From: Dickeya aquatica
GTDB taxonomy: Bacteria > Pseudomonadota > Gammaproteobacteria > Enterobacterales > Enterobacteriaceae
Direction: 5' to 3'
DNA: 64,000 nt
Assembly (NCBI RefSeq): GCF_900095885.1
Contig: NZ_LT615367.1
Location: 4,154,001 to 4,218,000, forward strand
In this document: positions 20,711 to 28,295 of the stretch, in pieces
Layout of the letters: each line of letters begins with the position of its first letter
Numbering within the stretch: the first letter of the stretch is position 1
Made by a program: the position numbers and the translations under genes
Notes under the pieces: model-generated
The model's database searches: none
What the model saw: only the letters and a program-made list of their open reading frames with translations
Told to the model about the DNA's origin: nothing

Positions 20711-21841
20711 ATGGAAAATATTAATACCGAGTTGGTGTTCGCGCGATATCGCACCAGAACTCTGACATTCAAACTGCTAGCCTCAGCATTACTGAGTAAT
20801 AAGAAGACAAGAACCGTATCAATTTATGTTTTAAAGAAAATATTACATATTAGCCAAGATACAGTATTAAAACTGGTTAATGGTATTTACTTTGGTGGCG
20901 AGACATTAAAACAAGTAACCCATACCACCTCAGCACTGGGGAGAGAAAACATCAATAGTATTATTGATTATGCTATTGAAGGCGAGAATACAGAGTCGAT
21001 TTACAATGATGTTATGAGTAAGACTCTCTCCCTCATTGACATCGCAGCTGAAAATAAAAACATCCCTTTTGTGGTCATTAAACCTTCATCCCTTGGCAGC
21101 ATTGAGTTATACCGCGCCATCACCCTTAACCAAAACCTGACGCCAGAACAGCAGCAAGAATGGGAAAATGTGACCAAACGGTATATCCAAATCTTTGACG
21201 CTGCTGGCGATAAAAAAGTCAGGATCATGGTCGATGCAGAGCAATCATGGATACAACCGGCCGTAGACGATTTCATTATAAGTATGATGAGGAAATATAA
21301 TCAAAACTATCCTCTGTTGACATTAACACTGCAATTTTATTGCAGAGACAAACTTGAACGACTGAAAGAGTATTACCAGCAGGCATGTGAGCATCATTTC
21401 TATCTGGGTATAAAACTGGTGCGGGGTGCTTACCTTGAAGAGGAGAATCGCATTTGTCATGATCACTGTTTTACTGAAAAATTCGAGACAGATAATAATT
21501 ACAACAGTGCTATTCAGTTTGTTGCCGATCACATCGACCGTATCTCTCCTTTTTTCGCCACGCACAATGAGCACAGCCTGGCGTTGATCCGACAAAGTCC
21601 AACATTAAAGAAAAATATCTGGTTGGGTCAGCTCTATGGTATGGGAGACCATATTACCTGGTCACTTAATCATGAAGGTTTTTCCGTATGTAAGTACGTG
21701 CCATTCGGGCCATTAAAAAAATCGTTACCTTATCTTCTAAGGCGAATTGAGGAAAATGCTATCCCCTCAACCACATTTTCCACAGAGAGAAAGCTTATCA
21801 GAAAAGAACTTCATCGCCGAATAAAGAGGATTGTGTTATGA
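20711..21841 (+). CDS. carD: CarD, proline dehydrogenase-like flavoprotein
   Basis: FAD-dependent proline dehydrogenase homologue. In the known pathway CarD with CarE oxidises proline to pyrroline-5-carboxylate for CarB, and it is not absolutely essential for carbapenem formation. 376 residues; the PRODH barrel motifs are visible: VRIMVDAEQSW (about 175), LGIKLVRGAYLEEE (about 235) and a C-terminal LRRIEENA substrate-binding helix. A strong GGAGG lies five bases before the ATG. The gene overlaps carE by four bases (ATGA), indicating translational coupling. Confidence 0.93.
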   Translation: MENINTELVFARYRTRTLTFKLLASALLSNKKTRTVSIYVLKKILHISQDTVLKLVNGIYFGGETLKQVTHTTSALGRENINSIIDYAIEGENTESIYNDVMSKTLSLIDIAAENKNIPFVVIKPSSLGSIELYRAITLNQNLTPEQQQEWENVTKRYIQIFDAAGDKKVRIMVDAEQSWIQPAVDDFIISMMRKYNQNYPLLTLTLQFYCRDKLERLKEYYQQACEHHFYLGIKLVRGAYLEEENRICHDHCFTEKFETDNNYNSAIQFVADHIDRISPFFATHNEHSLALIRQSPTLKKNIWLGQLYGMGDHITWSLNHEGFSVCKYVPFGPLKKSLPYLLRRIEENAIPSTTFSTERKLIRKELHRRIKRIVL

Positions 21842-22107
21842 AAAAAGACTTCACCTGCAAAATAAAAAACACAAGTCAAACGTTCCATCTCACAGAGGAA
21901 GAGACTATACTTTTGTCCTCATACCAGGCAGAAATACCACTCAAGTATCATTGCAATGCCGGGCATTGTGGTATTTGTAAAGTCAAACTAATTCAGGGAG
22001 AAGTGGATATGCAACACACCGGAGGAATATCCCGGGATGACATAAAAAACGGCTATATTCTGCCTTGCTGTACACAACCTTTAAGCAATATTGAAATAGA
22101 AGTTTAG
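21838..22107 (+). CDS. carE: CarE, [2Fe-2S] ferredoxin
   Basis: Small plant-type ferredoxin, 89 residues, proposed in the carbapenem pathway to carry electrons for CarD and perhaps to re-reduce CarC. The cluster ligands are CNAGHCGICK (Cys-x4-Cys-x2-Cys, about residues 40-48) and a fourth Cys in LPCCTQPLSN (about residue 80). The start overlaps the carD stop and is preceded by AGAGGA. Cytoplasmic. Confidence 0.95.
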   Translation: MKKDFTCKIKNTSQTFHLTEEETILLSSYQAEIPLKYHCNAGHCGICKVKLIQGEVDMQHTGGISRDDIKNGYILPCCTQPLSNIEIEV

Positions 22108-22142
22108 CAAATTAACTTACCTAATTTAATAAAAGGATGCTA

Positions 22143-22685
22143 ATGTTCTCCTGTGCTATTAGAGTGGCTGTAACCATATTAGCTATTTGTGTTACCAACA
22201 GTAGTTACGCAAACTGCATGCAAGAGGAAAAGATAAGTCAAGGGGTTAATTATCTCTCGCTTATTAATCACGGAAAGAAAGATTTAGCCATCCTTTCTTT
22301 TTTTGATAATAATACTTCACACCCTAATCGGGGGCTGAGTTTTTATATCAAAGACAGCCATGGTTATAGCATTATTCCTGTTCCAGATAGTAATGTGTTC
22401 ATCTGGTTTGACTATAGTCTATCGGCGTCTCGTATTAATATCTTTGATTATCGGCTTTACCATTCCCCCAAAGGAAAGAAACTGATTAGCGTACAAAAAC
22501 GGGGGGATGATTTGACTGCCATGCAACCGATCAAGGTAACGGTTTATAAACTGGTAGAAAGCCATAATGACCCTGGAGTCCCGCCTTACAGTTGGGTTAT
22601 CGAAAAAACATTAACAACCAAAGAGAGATATGGTTCTGCTTATGAAGTGCTGGATAATATTCGCTATCTTTGCTCTGTTCTTTAA
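22143..22685 (+). CDS. carF: CarF, carbapenem self-resistance protein (periplasmic)
   Basis: Occupies the carF position. In Pectobacterium and Serratia, CarF and CarG together protect the producer from its own carbapenem by a mechanism that is not beta-lactam hydrolysis. 180 residues with a signal peptide ending TNSSYA (about residue 24), predicting export. No beta-lactamase SxxK or zinc motif is seen. ATG 22143 is chosen over 22137 because AAAAGGA ends five bases before it. The 3' end overlaps carG by 44 bases in another frame. Assignment rests mostly on gene order, length and signal peptide. Confidence 0.85.
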   Translation: MFSCAIRVAVTILAICVTNSSYANCMQEEKISQGVNYLSLINHGKKDLAILSFFDNNTSHPNRGLSFYIKDSHGYSIIPVPDSNVFIWFDYSLSASRINIFDYRLYHSPKGKKLISVQKRGDDLTAMQPIKVTVYKLVESHNDPGVPPYSWVIEKTLTTKERYGSAYEVLDNIRYLCSVL

Positions 22686-23217
22686 ATTACTGAACCCTGT
22701 TAGTGCAAATACGAAAAAACCGGACCATCTGCGTTTTTACGCTCGCCTGACACAAGAATTTATCGACGGCTGGTATTCACCTTGTCTGGGAGAAAAAGTG
22801 TGGCCAATTAAAACCCCTCGAACCGAAGCCTCATGGTTATCCGGTCGGCTCAATGCATTGGTATCAGTTGGGCTAGTCAAAAAAACAGACCGAGGTAATA
22901 ACAGTATATGGTCATTAACCCAGTCAGGGCAGGATAATTTTAAGCCTTATGATGATTTCTGTTACGGCAGAATTGCACTTCATCAGATAACACATTATGA
23001 GTCTATTTCACCGGAAATGGTTTTAATTAATTACACCTACACGATTGAAGGATTACCTGACTGGGCAAAAAACAAAGATATTCGCCATGCCTTTTCCGAA
23101 CTGGATAATTGGCTGAGTGGCATTAAGCATACTCAATATCAAGTCACGATTCGCACAGCCATCGGCGGTGCGCCAAAAATACAGTCACCGCCTGAGCCCT
23201 TAAATCTGGATTATTGA
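22642..23217 (+). CDS. carG: CarG, carbapenem self-resistance protein (periplasmic)
   Basis: Second immunity gene of the car cluster; 191 residues from MKCWIIFAIFALFFK, a typical signal peptide ending NPVSA. The mature part contains WLSGRLNALVSVGLV and WSLTQSGQDNF, a compact domain that looks like a small winged-helix fold, but I recognise no enzyme motif. Another in-frame ATG lies at 22630; 22642 gives the cleaner signal peptide. It starts inside carF, so it is probably co-translated with it. Function is from family knowledge of the cluster. Confidence 0.85.
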   Translation: MKCWIIFAIFALFFKLLNPVSANTKKPDHLRFYARLTQEFIDGWYSPCLGEKVWPIKTPRTEASWLSGRLNALVSVGLVKKTDRGNNSIWSLTQSGQDNFKPYDDFCYGRIALHQITHYESISPEMVLINYTYTIEGLPDWAKNKDIRHAFSELDNWLSGIKHTQYQVTIRTAIGGAPKIQSPPEPLNLDY

Positions 23218-23224
23218 AAACGCT

Positions 23225-24094
23225 ATGAAATATAATTCTGTTATTTGTGGAATATTACTGATTGGCCAGCTTACACACGCGGCACAGCCAAAATTAATGC
23301 CTGAGGAAATCGCCATCAAAGGTGGTGCATTTTATGTCGGTAATATTTTTGGCGACAAAGACTACACTAGCCACGCTAATGTCATCCTCAAACCTTTTTA
23401 TATTATGCGAACAGAAATCACCTACTCACAATATCAGCACGTGCTTCAATGGGCGGAAAGTCACGGCTACGCATTTGAAAATGGCTGTAATGGCGGCCAT
23501 TTTGATGATTGTCTGCCCGCAGAGCAAGATAATGGCGGGCACCCCGTCACAACCCTCTCCTGGTGGGATGCAGTGGTCTTCGCTAACGCTTTAAGCGCTT
23601 TACAACAATTGACACCGTATTACCTGACCGCAGATGGACGACCTCTCACATCTGTACCCAGAGAACACTCTCTAAGTGTTGTCAGGAATCCCGATGCTAC
23701 CGGATACCGTCTGCCTTCATTGAATGAATGGCAGGTTGCCGCACGCGGCGGTAGGCCCGCTCTGCTTCAGGGGACATATGGCCGCATCTATTCCGGTAGC
23801 GATAACCCAGAAAATATCGCCAATATGCCTAAAGACAACAGCACGACTTTTGATACCCACCCTGTCGCACAACAGCGACCCAATCCTCTTGGCTTATACG
23901 ATATGACGGGTAACGTCTGGGAATGGATAGACGATGATTTTCAGATGACAGGACTTAATAACATGCACTATTTCTGTGGCGGCAGTTACCTGATGCGCAT
24001 CAGCAACCTGTCGGAGTGCGATGTTCATACCCCAAATTTCCCGACCTCGGATATCGGTTTCAGGCTGGTGAAACCAGCACCACAATCCCAGTGA
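23225..24094 (+). CDS. Secreted FGE/SUMF1-fold protein in the carH position
   Basis: 289 residues: signal peptide (GILLIGQLTHA, cleavage near residue 19), then one formylglycine-generating-enzyme (SUMF1) domain. Fold signatures are clear: GGAFYVGNIFGDKDY, RTEITYSQYQ, HPVTTLSWWDAVVFANALS, YRLPSLNEWQVAARGG, LGLYDMTGNVWEW, GGSYLMR and DIGFRLV. The two copper-binding Cys of true FGEs (in the GGSYMC...C stretch) are absent: the protein has GGSYLMRISNLSEC, so sulfatase activation is unlikely. It starts seven bases after carG and ends the car run, where carH lies in other producers; I cannot confirm carH orthology. Periplasmic; role unknown. Confidence 0.8.
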   Translation: MKYNSVICGILLIGQLTHAAQPKLMPEEIAIKGGAFYVGNIFGDKDYTSHANVILKPFYIMRTEITYSQYQHVLQWAESHGYAFENGCNGGHFDDCLPAEQDNGGHPVTTLSWWDAVVFANALSALQQLTPYYLTADGRPLTSVPREHSLSVVRNPDATGYRLPSLNEWQVAARGGRPALLQGTYGRIYSGSDNPENIANMPKDNSTTFDTHPVAQQRPNPLGLYDMTGNVWEWIDDDFQMTGLNNMHYFCGGSYLMRISNLSECDVHTPNFPTSDIGFRLVKPAPQSQ

Positions 24095-24164
24095 TTAAAT
24101 TAAAGGGCGAATCTGGCATTACAAATATGAAGTGCTTTTTTCAATGAGAGAAGAAAATGTTCTA

Positions 24165-24333
24165 GGGTGTGTCCCTTAACGATTTTTGTACAATTCAGCA
24201 TTGTTAGAAACTGTGCAAAAAACTTTTAAGCGATAAAGAACGCCCAAAAACGATCGATATCCAACCAAAAACCACCTTTCGGAAATGATTTTGCAGCATT
24301 CTTTAACGGGCAGAGAGGTTAAGGGACAGACCC
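24165..24333. mobile_element. MITE-like element or IS remnant with 16-bp terminal inverted repeats
   Basis: The left end GGGTGTGTCCCTTAAC and the inverse complement of the right end (GGGTCTGTCCCTTAAC) match at 15 of 16 positions. The 169 bp between the outer ends hold no open frame, fitting a miniature inverted-repeat element or an internally deleted insertion sequence. A target duplication is not clear; the flanks read CTAG and CGAG if one outer base is excluded. It lies just after the car cluster. Confidence 0.6.
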
Positions 24334-24473
24334 GAGATCTGTTAAATACTGGCATATTTGTAAACAGACACTGGCGCGTAACATGAAGTTTTGATAGCCA
24401 AATGTAGTAACAAGCCTGCCGGTGAGGCAGTGAAGAAATAAAGCCACAAAAACAGACAACCTATACACCATGT

Positions 24474-24513
24474 CAACCAGTAAGGCAGGCCTATCAGCCT
24501 GCCTTACTGGTTG
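24474..24513. terminator. 17-bp perfect hairpin, probable bidirectional terminator
   Basis: CAACCAGTAAGGCAGGC pairs without mismatch with its inverse complement across a 6-base loop. It lies between the convergent car-side genes and pirin. No T-run follows on either strand, so intrinsic termination is not certain; it may also stabilise 3' ends. Confidence 0.5.
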
Positions 24514-24555
24514 GTGATCTCTCTACTGTGATCTCTCTACTGTGATCTCTCTATT
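24514..24555. repeat. Three tandem copies of a 14-bp unit
   Basis: GTGATCTCTCTACT occurs at 24514 and 24528 exactly, and a third copy ending ATT begins at 24542. The array abuts the hairpin stem directly. No function is evident; it is likely slippage-prone. Confidence 0.85.
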
Positions 24556-24604
24556 GTTGTGCGCTTCTGCCCCATGACATGAGTTCATATGGGCAAATCA
24601 CGCC

Positions 24605-25303
24605 TTATTTTACCGGCGGCAAATCAAACAGCAGGATTTCACTGTCTTCGCTGGCCTGCACGGTGATTTCCGTTTCATCCCAGATGGCCAGCGCATCGCT
24701 GGTCGTTGCTTGCTGACCGTTAATGTCAATCGAGCCTCGCACCACCTGAATCCATAATACACGGCCCTGTTGAGTCTGGTAGGACGAGGTTTCCTGCGCC
24801 TTCAGCGCCCAGCGCCATAGCGTCATGTCCTGAAAGACCTTCAGCGAGCCGTCACGCGCATCGGGTGACAGCACCAGTTGGCGGCCCTGAGGATCGTCAA
24901 ACCGGCGTTGATCATAGCGCGGCGTCAGGCCGGTTTTTTCCGGCAGGATCCAAATTTGGTAGAGGTGCAGCGGCATATCCTGACGCGCGTTATACTCCGA
25001 ATGACGAATACCAGTACCCGCGCTCATTATCTGGAACTCACCGGCCGGGATCTGTTCCTTATTGCCCATACTGTCCTGATGCTCTACCGTGCCGGCCAGC
25101 ACATAGGTCAAAATTTCCATATCACGGTGCGGATGGGTGCCAAAGCCCTGACCGGCTGCAATGACATCTTCATTAATCACGCGAAGTGCAGAAAACCCCA
25201 TAAAATCAGGATCATAATAATCAGCAAATGAGAAAGTGTGCCAGCTATCGAGCCAGCCGTGGTTAGCGTGGCCGCGATCGTGTGCTTTACGTAAATAAAT
25301 CAT
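24605..25303 (-). CDS. yhhW: Pirin-family protein YhhW (quercetin dioxygenase-like)
   Basis: Bicupin pirin protein of 232 residues; E. coli YhhW (231) has quercetin 2,3-dioxygenase activity in vitro. The N-terminal cupin holds the metal site: GTHPHRDMEIL (two His) and GTVEHQDSMG (third His), with a Glu or Gln further on. The start MIYLRKAHDRGHANHG matches the family and has AGGAGCG at proper spacing; the frame is open 85 codons further upstream but that part is not family-like and covers ryhB-side DNA. In E. coli it lies beside gntR; here the car cluster intervenes. Confidence 0.95.
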   Translation of the reverse strand: MIYLRKAHDRGHANHGWLDSWHTFSFADYYDPDFMGFSALRVINEDVIAAGQGFGTHPHRDMEILTYVLAGTVEHQDSMGNKEQIPAGEFQIMSAGTGIRHSEYNARQDMPLHLYQIWILPEKTGLTPRYDQRRFDDPQGRQLVLSPDARDGSLKVFQDMTLWRWALKAQETSSYQTQQGRVLWIQVVRGSIDINGQQATTSDALAIWDETEITVQASEDSEILLFDLPPVK

Positions 25304-25484
25304 GTTGCGCTCCTGTTGCGTTTTTTTCAGTCTAACGGGCAGCGCATAATATGAAAGCTGAAAAAACTCACCGCTCTGTTCAAAAAATTTCCGCGAGAAA
25401 AGGAACCCATTTGCCTCACCCACCGTGACAGCAGCAACAAAAAAAGAAACCAATAGGAAACCAGATTCCAAAAAATACGACGCA

Positions 25485-25604
25485 AAAAAAAGCCAGCACC
25501 CGAGCTGGCTAAAGTAATACTGGAAGCAATGTGAGCAATGTCGTGCCTTCACAGTCAAACCGCATGAGTCGCAAAGAGGGATTCATCAGGTTTTCCCGGA
25601 ACGC
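25485..25604 (-). ncRNA. ryhB: Small regulatory RNA RyhB
   Basis: Iron-stress small RNA that with Hfq represses mRNAs of iron-using proteins. The core on the minus strand, from GGCACGACATTGCTCACATT through GCTTCCAGTATTACTT, is nearly identical to E. coli RyhB as I recall it, and it ends in a GC hairpin AGCCAGC/GCTGGCT followed by eight T. A Fur box overlaps the promoter; a TTTACA -35 and TATTAT -10 place the 5' end near 25604. At about 120 nt it is longer than the 90-nt E. coli RNA, the extra bases lying 5' of the core. The locus next to yhhW also agrees with E. coli. Confidence 0.93.
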
Positions 25605-25610
25605 ATGGCA

Positions 25611-25629
25611 ATAATAATCATTATCATTC
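25611..25629 (-). promoter_or_regulatory. Fur box in the ryhB promoter
   Basis: The minus strand reads GAATGATAATGATTATTAT, close to the 19-bp Fur consensus GATAATGATAATCATTATC. It overlaps the -10 element TATTAT (25611-25616), so Fur-Fe(II) binding would block ryhB transcription. Confidence 0.85.
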
Positions 25630-25761
25630 GCATCTGTAAAGCATTTTTTTTGCTCAATATCAGGAAAAACGGTGCTCCTGCATCGACAAAGACAACGACC
25701 TGCTGATTACCTATTCATCATCAATGCGTTACGGCAACACTCGCCTCTCATCATGCACCAT

Positions 25762-25785
25762 AAAAAAGCAGGGAGCCCTCCCTGC
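25762..25785 (-). terminator. Rho-independent terminator of glpABC
   Basis: On the minus strand GCAGGGA pairs exactly with TCCCTGC around a 4-base loop, followed by six T. It lies 57 bases after the glpC stop. Confidence 0.88.
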
Positions 25786-25842
25786 CTTTGTTGACAACAC
25801 CGTCTATACCCAGGCTATGCGCTGTGGTGTAGCGCGGCAGCG

Positions 25843-27045
25843 TTACGCCACCGGCAGCGCCCTTGCCAGCAAACTGAACGGATGTTCACAGGGTTTTTGC
25901 GTTGACATCTCAATTTGCCATTTGCAGGTTTCGCAATCGGTAATGACCAGGTCAGCGTCGCTTTCCTCAATTTGGCGAAACAGCGGCGCACCGATACCCT
26001 GTGCGGTGTCATAATTCTCTTTCTTAAAGCCGTAAGTCCCGGCGATGCCACAACAGCGTGAATCCAGCACCTGTAATTCAAGGCCGGGGATCATACGCAG
26101 TAGCTCAAGGGTATAGGCCGTCCACCCCATACGCTCAAGATGGCACGGCGTGTGGTAGACCACTTTCAGCGGCACCGGTTGCAGCGCCAGTTTGTTCCCC
26201 TGCTCCAGTAAGCGGTAGAGATGGCGGGTCGCCAGTTCAATGCCGTCACGCACATGCTGGTTCTCAAGGCCCAGCAAATGCGGGTACTCATCACGCAGGG
26301 TGAAAGTGCAACTCGATGACGTGGCAATCACCGGCAGGCTGCGCTGATTGATGGCTTCATCGAGCGCATTGAGGTTAAAACGCGCCTGTTTGCGCGCTTT
26401 ATCGAGAAACCGGTTGGCAATTAACGCCACCCCGCAACATTTCTCTTTTGTCAGCAACTGTACGCCAACGCCTGCGGCATTAAACACCCGGATCAGGTCG
26501 CGCCCCAGTTGCGGGTGGTTGTAGTTGACATAACAGCCGTGAAAATAGGCAACCTGTTGCTCAAAATGCAGCTGTTGCGCCGCCTGCTGGCGATACCAAT
26601 GGCGAAAAGTGCCGTGGGAATAGCGCGGTAACTGGCGACGATGGTCGATTTTCAGCGCTTTGTCGAGCAACTGCCGCATCGGTTTTAATCCGGTCAGCGT
26701 ATTGACCAGCGGGGCTAACGGCGTGGCGACGCTACCCATCAAATCGGTGTGGCTTAAGATGGCATCCCGCAGCGTCGGGCGGTGCTTGCTGTGACTGGCT
26801 TTCGCCCGCTGGATAATATCGCCGATACGAACATCAGACGGGCAAGCCACTTCACAGCGCTTACAGTTGGTACAGTATTTCAGCGCTTCATCAAAGAGCG
26901 ACGGGTCTTTACGCCGCAAGCGCTCGCCGTCCGGCCCGGCCTGTTTTGGCCCCGGATAGAGCGGGTTGACACCTGCAACCGGGCAAGCCGTGGTGCAGAC
27001 TGTGCACTTAATGCAATTCTCAAAACTGGTATCCGCCTGGCTCAT
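25843..27045 (-). CDS. glpC: Anaerobic glycerol-3-phosphate dehydrogenase subunit C
   Basis: Membrane-anchoring iron-sulphur subunit passing electrons from GlpAB to the menaquinone pool. 400 residues. Two [4Fe-4S] motifs at the N-terminus: CIKCTVCTTACP (about 13-24) and CTNCKRCEVACP (about 58-69). Two CCG domains follow (EKCCGVALI; SRCCGIAGTYGFKKEN). The start MSQADTSFENC is chosen because its ATG shares one base with the glpB stop (TAATG) and matches the family N-terminus. Last gene of glpABC, followed by a terminator. Confidence 0.97.
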   Translation of the reverse strand: MSQADTSFENCIKCTVCTTACPVAGVNPLYPGPKQAGPDGERLRRKDPSLFDEALKYCTNCKRCEVACPSDVRIGDIIQRAKASHSKHRPTLRDAILSHTDLMGSVATPLAPLVNTLTGLKPMRQLLDKALKIDHRRQLPRYSHGTFRHWYRQQAAQQLHFEQQVAYFHGCYVNYNHPQLGRDLIRVFNAAGVGVQLLTKEKCCGVALIANRFLDKARKQARFNLNALDEAINQRSLPVIATSSSCTFTLRDEYPHLLGLENQHVRDGIELATRHLYRLLEQGNKLALQPVPLKVVYHTPCHLERMGWTAYTLELLRMIPGLELQVLDSRCCGIAGTYGFKKENYDTAQGIGAPLFRQIEESDADLVITDCETCKWQIEMSTQKPCEHPFSLLARALPVA

Positions 27046-28295
27046 TACGGCTTCTCCCTGACTATCGTTTGTGCCACATGCAGCGCGCTCAGTAGCGACA
27101 CGCCCCCGCCACACCCCTGGCGCAGCGGGTCATAACCGCGCAATACCGAGCCAATCGCAAACACCCGCGGCTGGCTAACGCCCGCAAGCGAGGGATGTAG
27201 CTGCGCATCCACCTTCACGCCAAACTGTAAATAGGGCTGGGGGGCGAACACATCTTGCTGGCTCCAGTCGGCCTGCGCAGGCAGGAAGTCAACATCCAGC
27301 CCAAACACCGGCTCAATCACCCGGTCACGCTCGGCCACCAGACCGTTGCTAAAAAAGCTGCCGCTCGCCAGCACGGCGTACTGTGCCCGCAGCGGCATAT
27401 CGCCGTGGCTACGGGTATGCACCACCACCTCGTCCGGCTGTGCCTTAGCCGAAATCACTTTGTCACCCGGCATGACGGTGCCGCCGGTCTGGCGAAAACG
27501 CGCCAGCAGCGCCTGATGTAACTGCATGCCGGGTAGCGAGGGCGGCAGTGTTGCCAGCAGCCCTACCGGTTTACCGAGCGCGGCGTTCAGCCGTGCATGT
27601 GCGCTGGTACCGATACAGGCCGGCAGAATGATGGCATCGTTGCCGTGCGAGCATGTCAGCAATTCTTCCGTCAGCGCCGCCAGACCCGCAGGGGTTTCCA
27701 GCACCCGCGCCAGATTGAGCGAGCGGAACTCGCTCGGGTTCTGGCGCAGGTTATCCAGAACCGGCAGACGTAAATCATCAGCACGCGCGGCGATGCCCTG
27801 AGTCTGTAACTCTCCGGCCACCAGCCGGGCCTGGAAATCCATAAACCCTTCGATACCGGCAACCAGTGGCTGACGCCACGCCGGTGCGCCCGGCAGGCCA
27901 CGCGATACGCTCTCTGCCGGGCTCAGCCAGCAATCGCGCCAGATACCCAGCGGCGTTAAGCGCTGATGCGACTGCGCGAATGAACCGCGTAACCACAGCC
28001 CGCAGCGCGCCAGCAGCGCTTGCGCTTGCCCGGCAAGCGTTGCCACGGCGCTGGCTCCCATCAGCGTGTAAGGGTGATGCGGTGCCTGCACTGCCAGTGC
28101 CTCAAGCGCTTGCAGCGGCTGCGTGACTGGCGTGCCATCGGGCAATGCCGTGAGCAAATCCAGCGCGCCGGAGGCAAACGTCAGGGCGCTTTGCCCCACG
28201 CTGACTATCGCACAGCGCTTGCCCTGTTCTTGCAACTGAATGCCGCAGGCCAGTCCAGCCAGCCCGCCGCCAATGATCACCACGTCATAACGCAT
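27045..28295 (-). CDS. glpB: Anaerobic glycerol-3-phosphate dehydrogenase subunit B
   Basis: Flavoprotein subunit (FMN/FAD) of the anaerobic GlpABC complex. 416 residues starting MRYDVVIIGGGLAGLACG, a dinucleotide-binding motif right at the N-terminus as in E. coli GlpB; longer in-frame starts are rejected. The start overlaps the glpA 3' end by 11 bases and the stop overlaps glpC by one, so all three are translationally coupled. C-terminal motif FAIGSVLRGYDPLRQGCGGG contacts the flavin. Confidence 0.96.
   Translation of the reverse strand: MRYDVVIIGGGLAGLACGIQLQEQGKRCAIVSVGQSALTFASGALDLLTALPDGTPVTQPLQALEALAVQAPHHPYTLMGASAVATLAGQAQALLARCGLWLRGSFAQSHQRLTPLGIWRDCWLSPAESVSRGLPGAPAWRQPLVAGIEGFMDFQARLVAGELQTQGIAARADDLRLPVLDNLRQNPSEFRSLNLARVLETPAGLAALTEELLTCSHGNDAIILPACIGTSAHARLNAALGKPVGLLATLPPSLPGMQLHQALLARFRQTGGTVMPGDKVISAKAQPDEVVVHTRSHGDMPLRAQYAVLASGSFFSNGLVAERDRVIEPVFGLDVDFLPAQADWSQQDVFAPQPYLQFGVKVDAQLHPSLAGVSQPRVFAIGSVLRGYDPLRQGCGGGVSLLSALHVAQTIVREKP

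Larger units (their letters stand above)
24095..24604. other. Gene-free junction between car cluster and pirin
   Basis: 510 bases with no coding frame of note. It holds three structures described separately: a 169-bp MITE-like element (24165-24333), a 17-bp perfect hairpin (24474-24513) and a 14-bp tandem triplet (24514-24555). The remainder is AT-rich without recognisable signals. Confidence 0.6.
25304..25842. other. Intergenic region yhhW-glpC containing ryhB
   Basis: 539 bases between two leftward genes. It contains the glpABC terminator (25762-25785), the ryhB promoter with Fur box, and the ryhB RNA. The stretch 25304-25484 should contain the yhhW promoter; I see no other gene. Confidence 0.6.

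Noticed and set aside
22630..22641. Earlier carG start at 22630
   Set aside because: Shine-Dalgarno spacing would be only about two bases and the signal peptide is cleaner from 22642; not fully excluded.
25304..25558. 85-codon N-terminal extension of the pirin frame
   Set aside because: Not family-like, lacks a start signal, and covers part of the ryhB RNA; the AGGAGCG-preceded ATG at 25303 fits the family.
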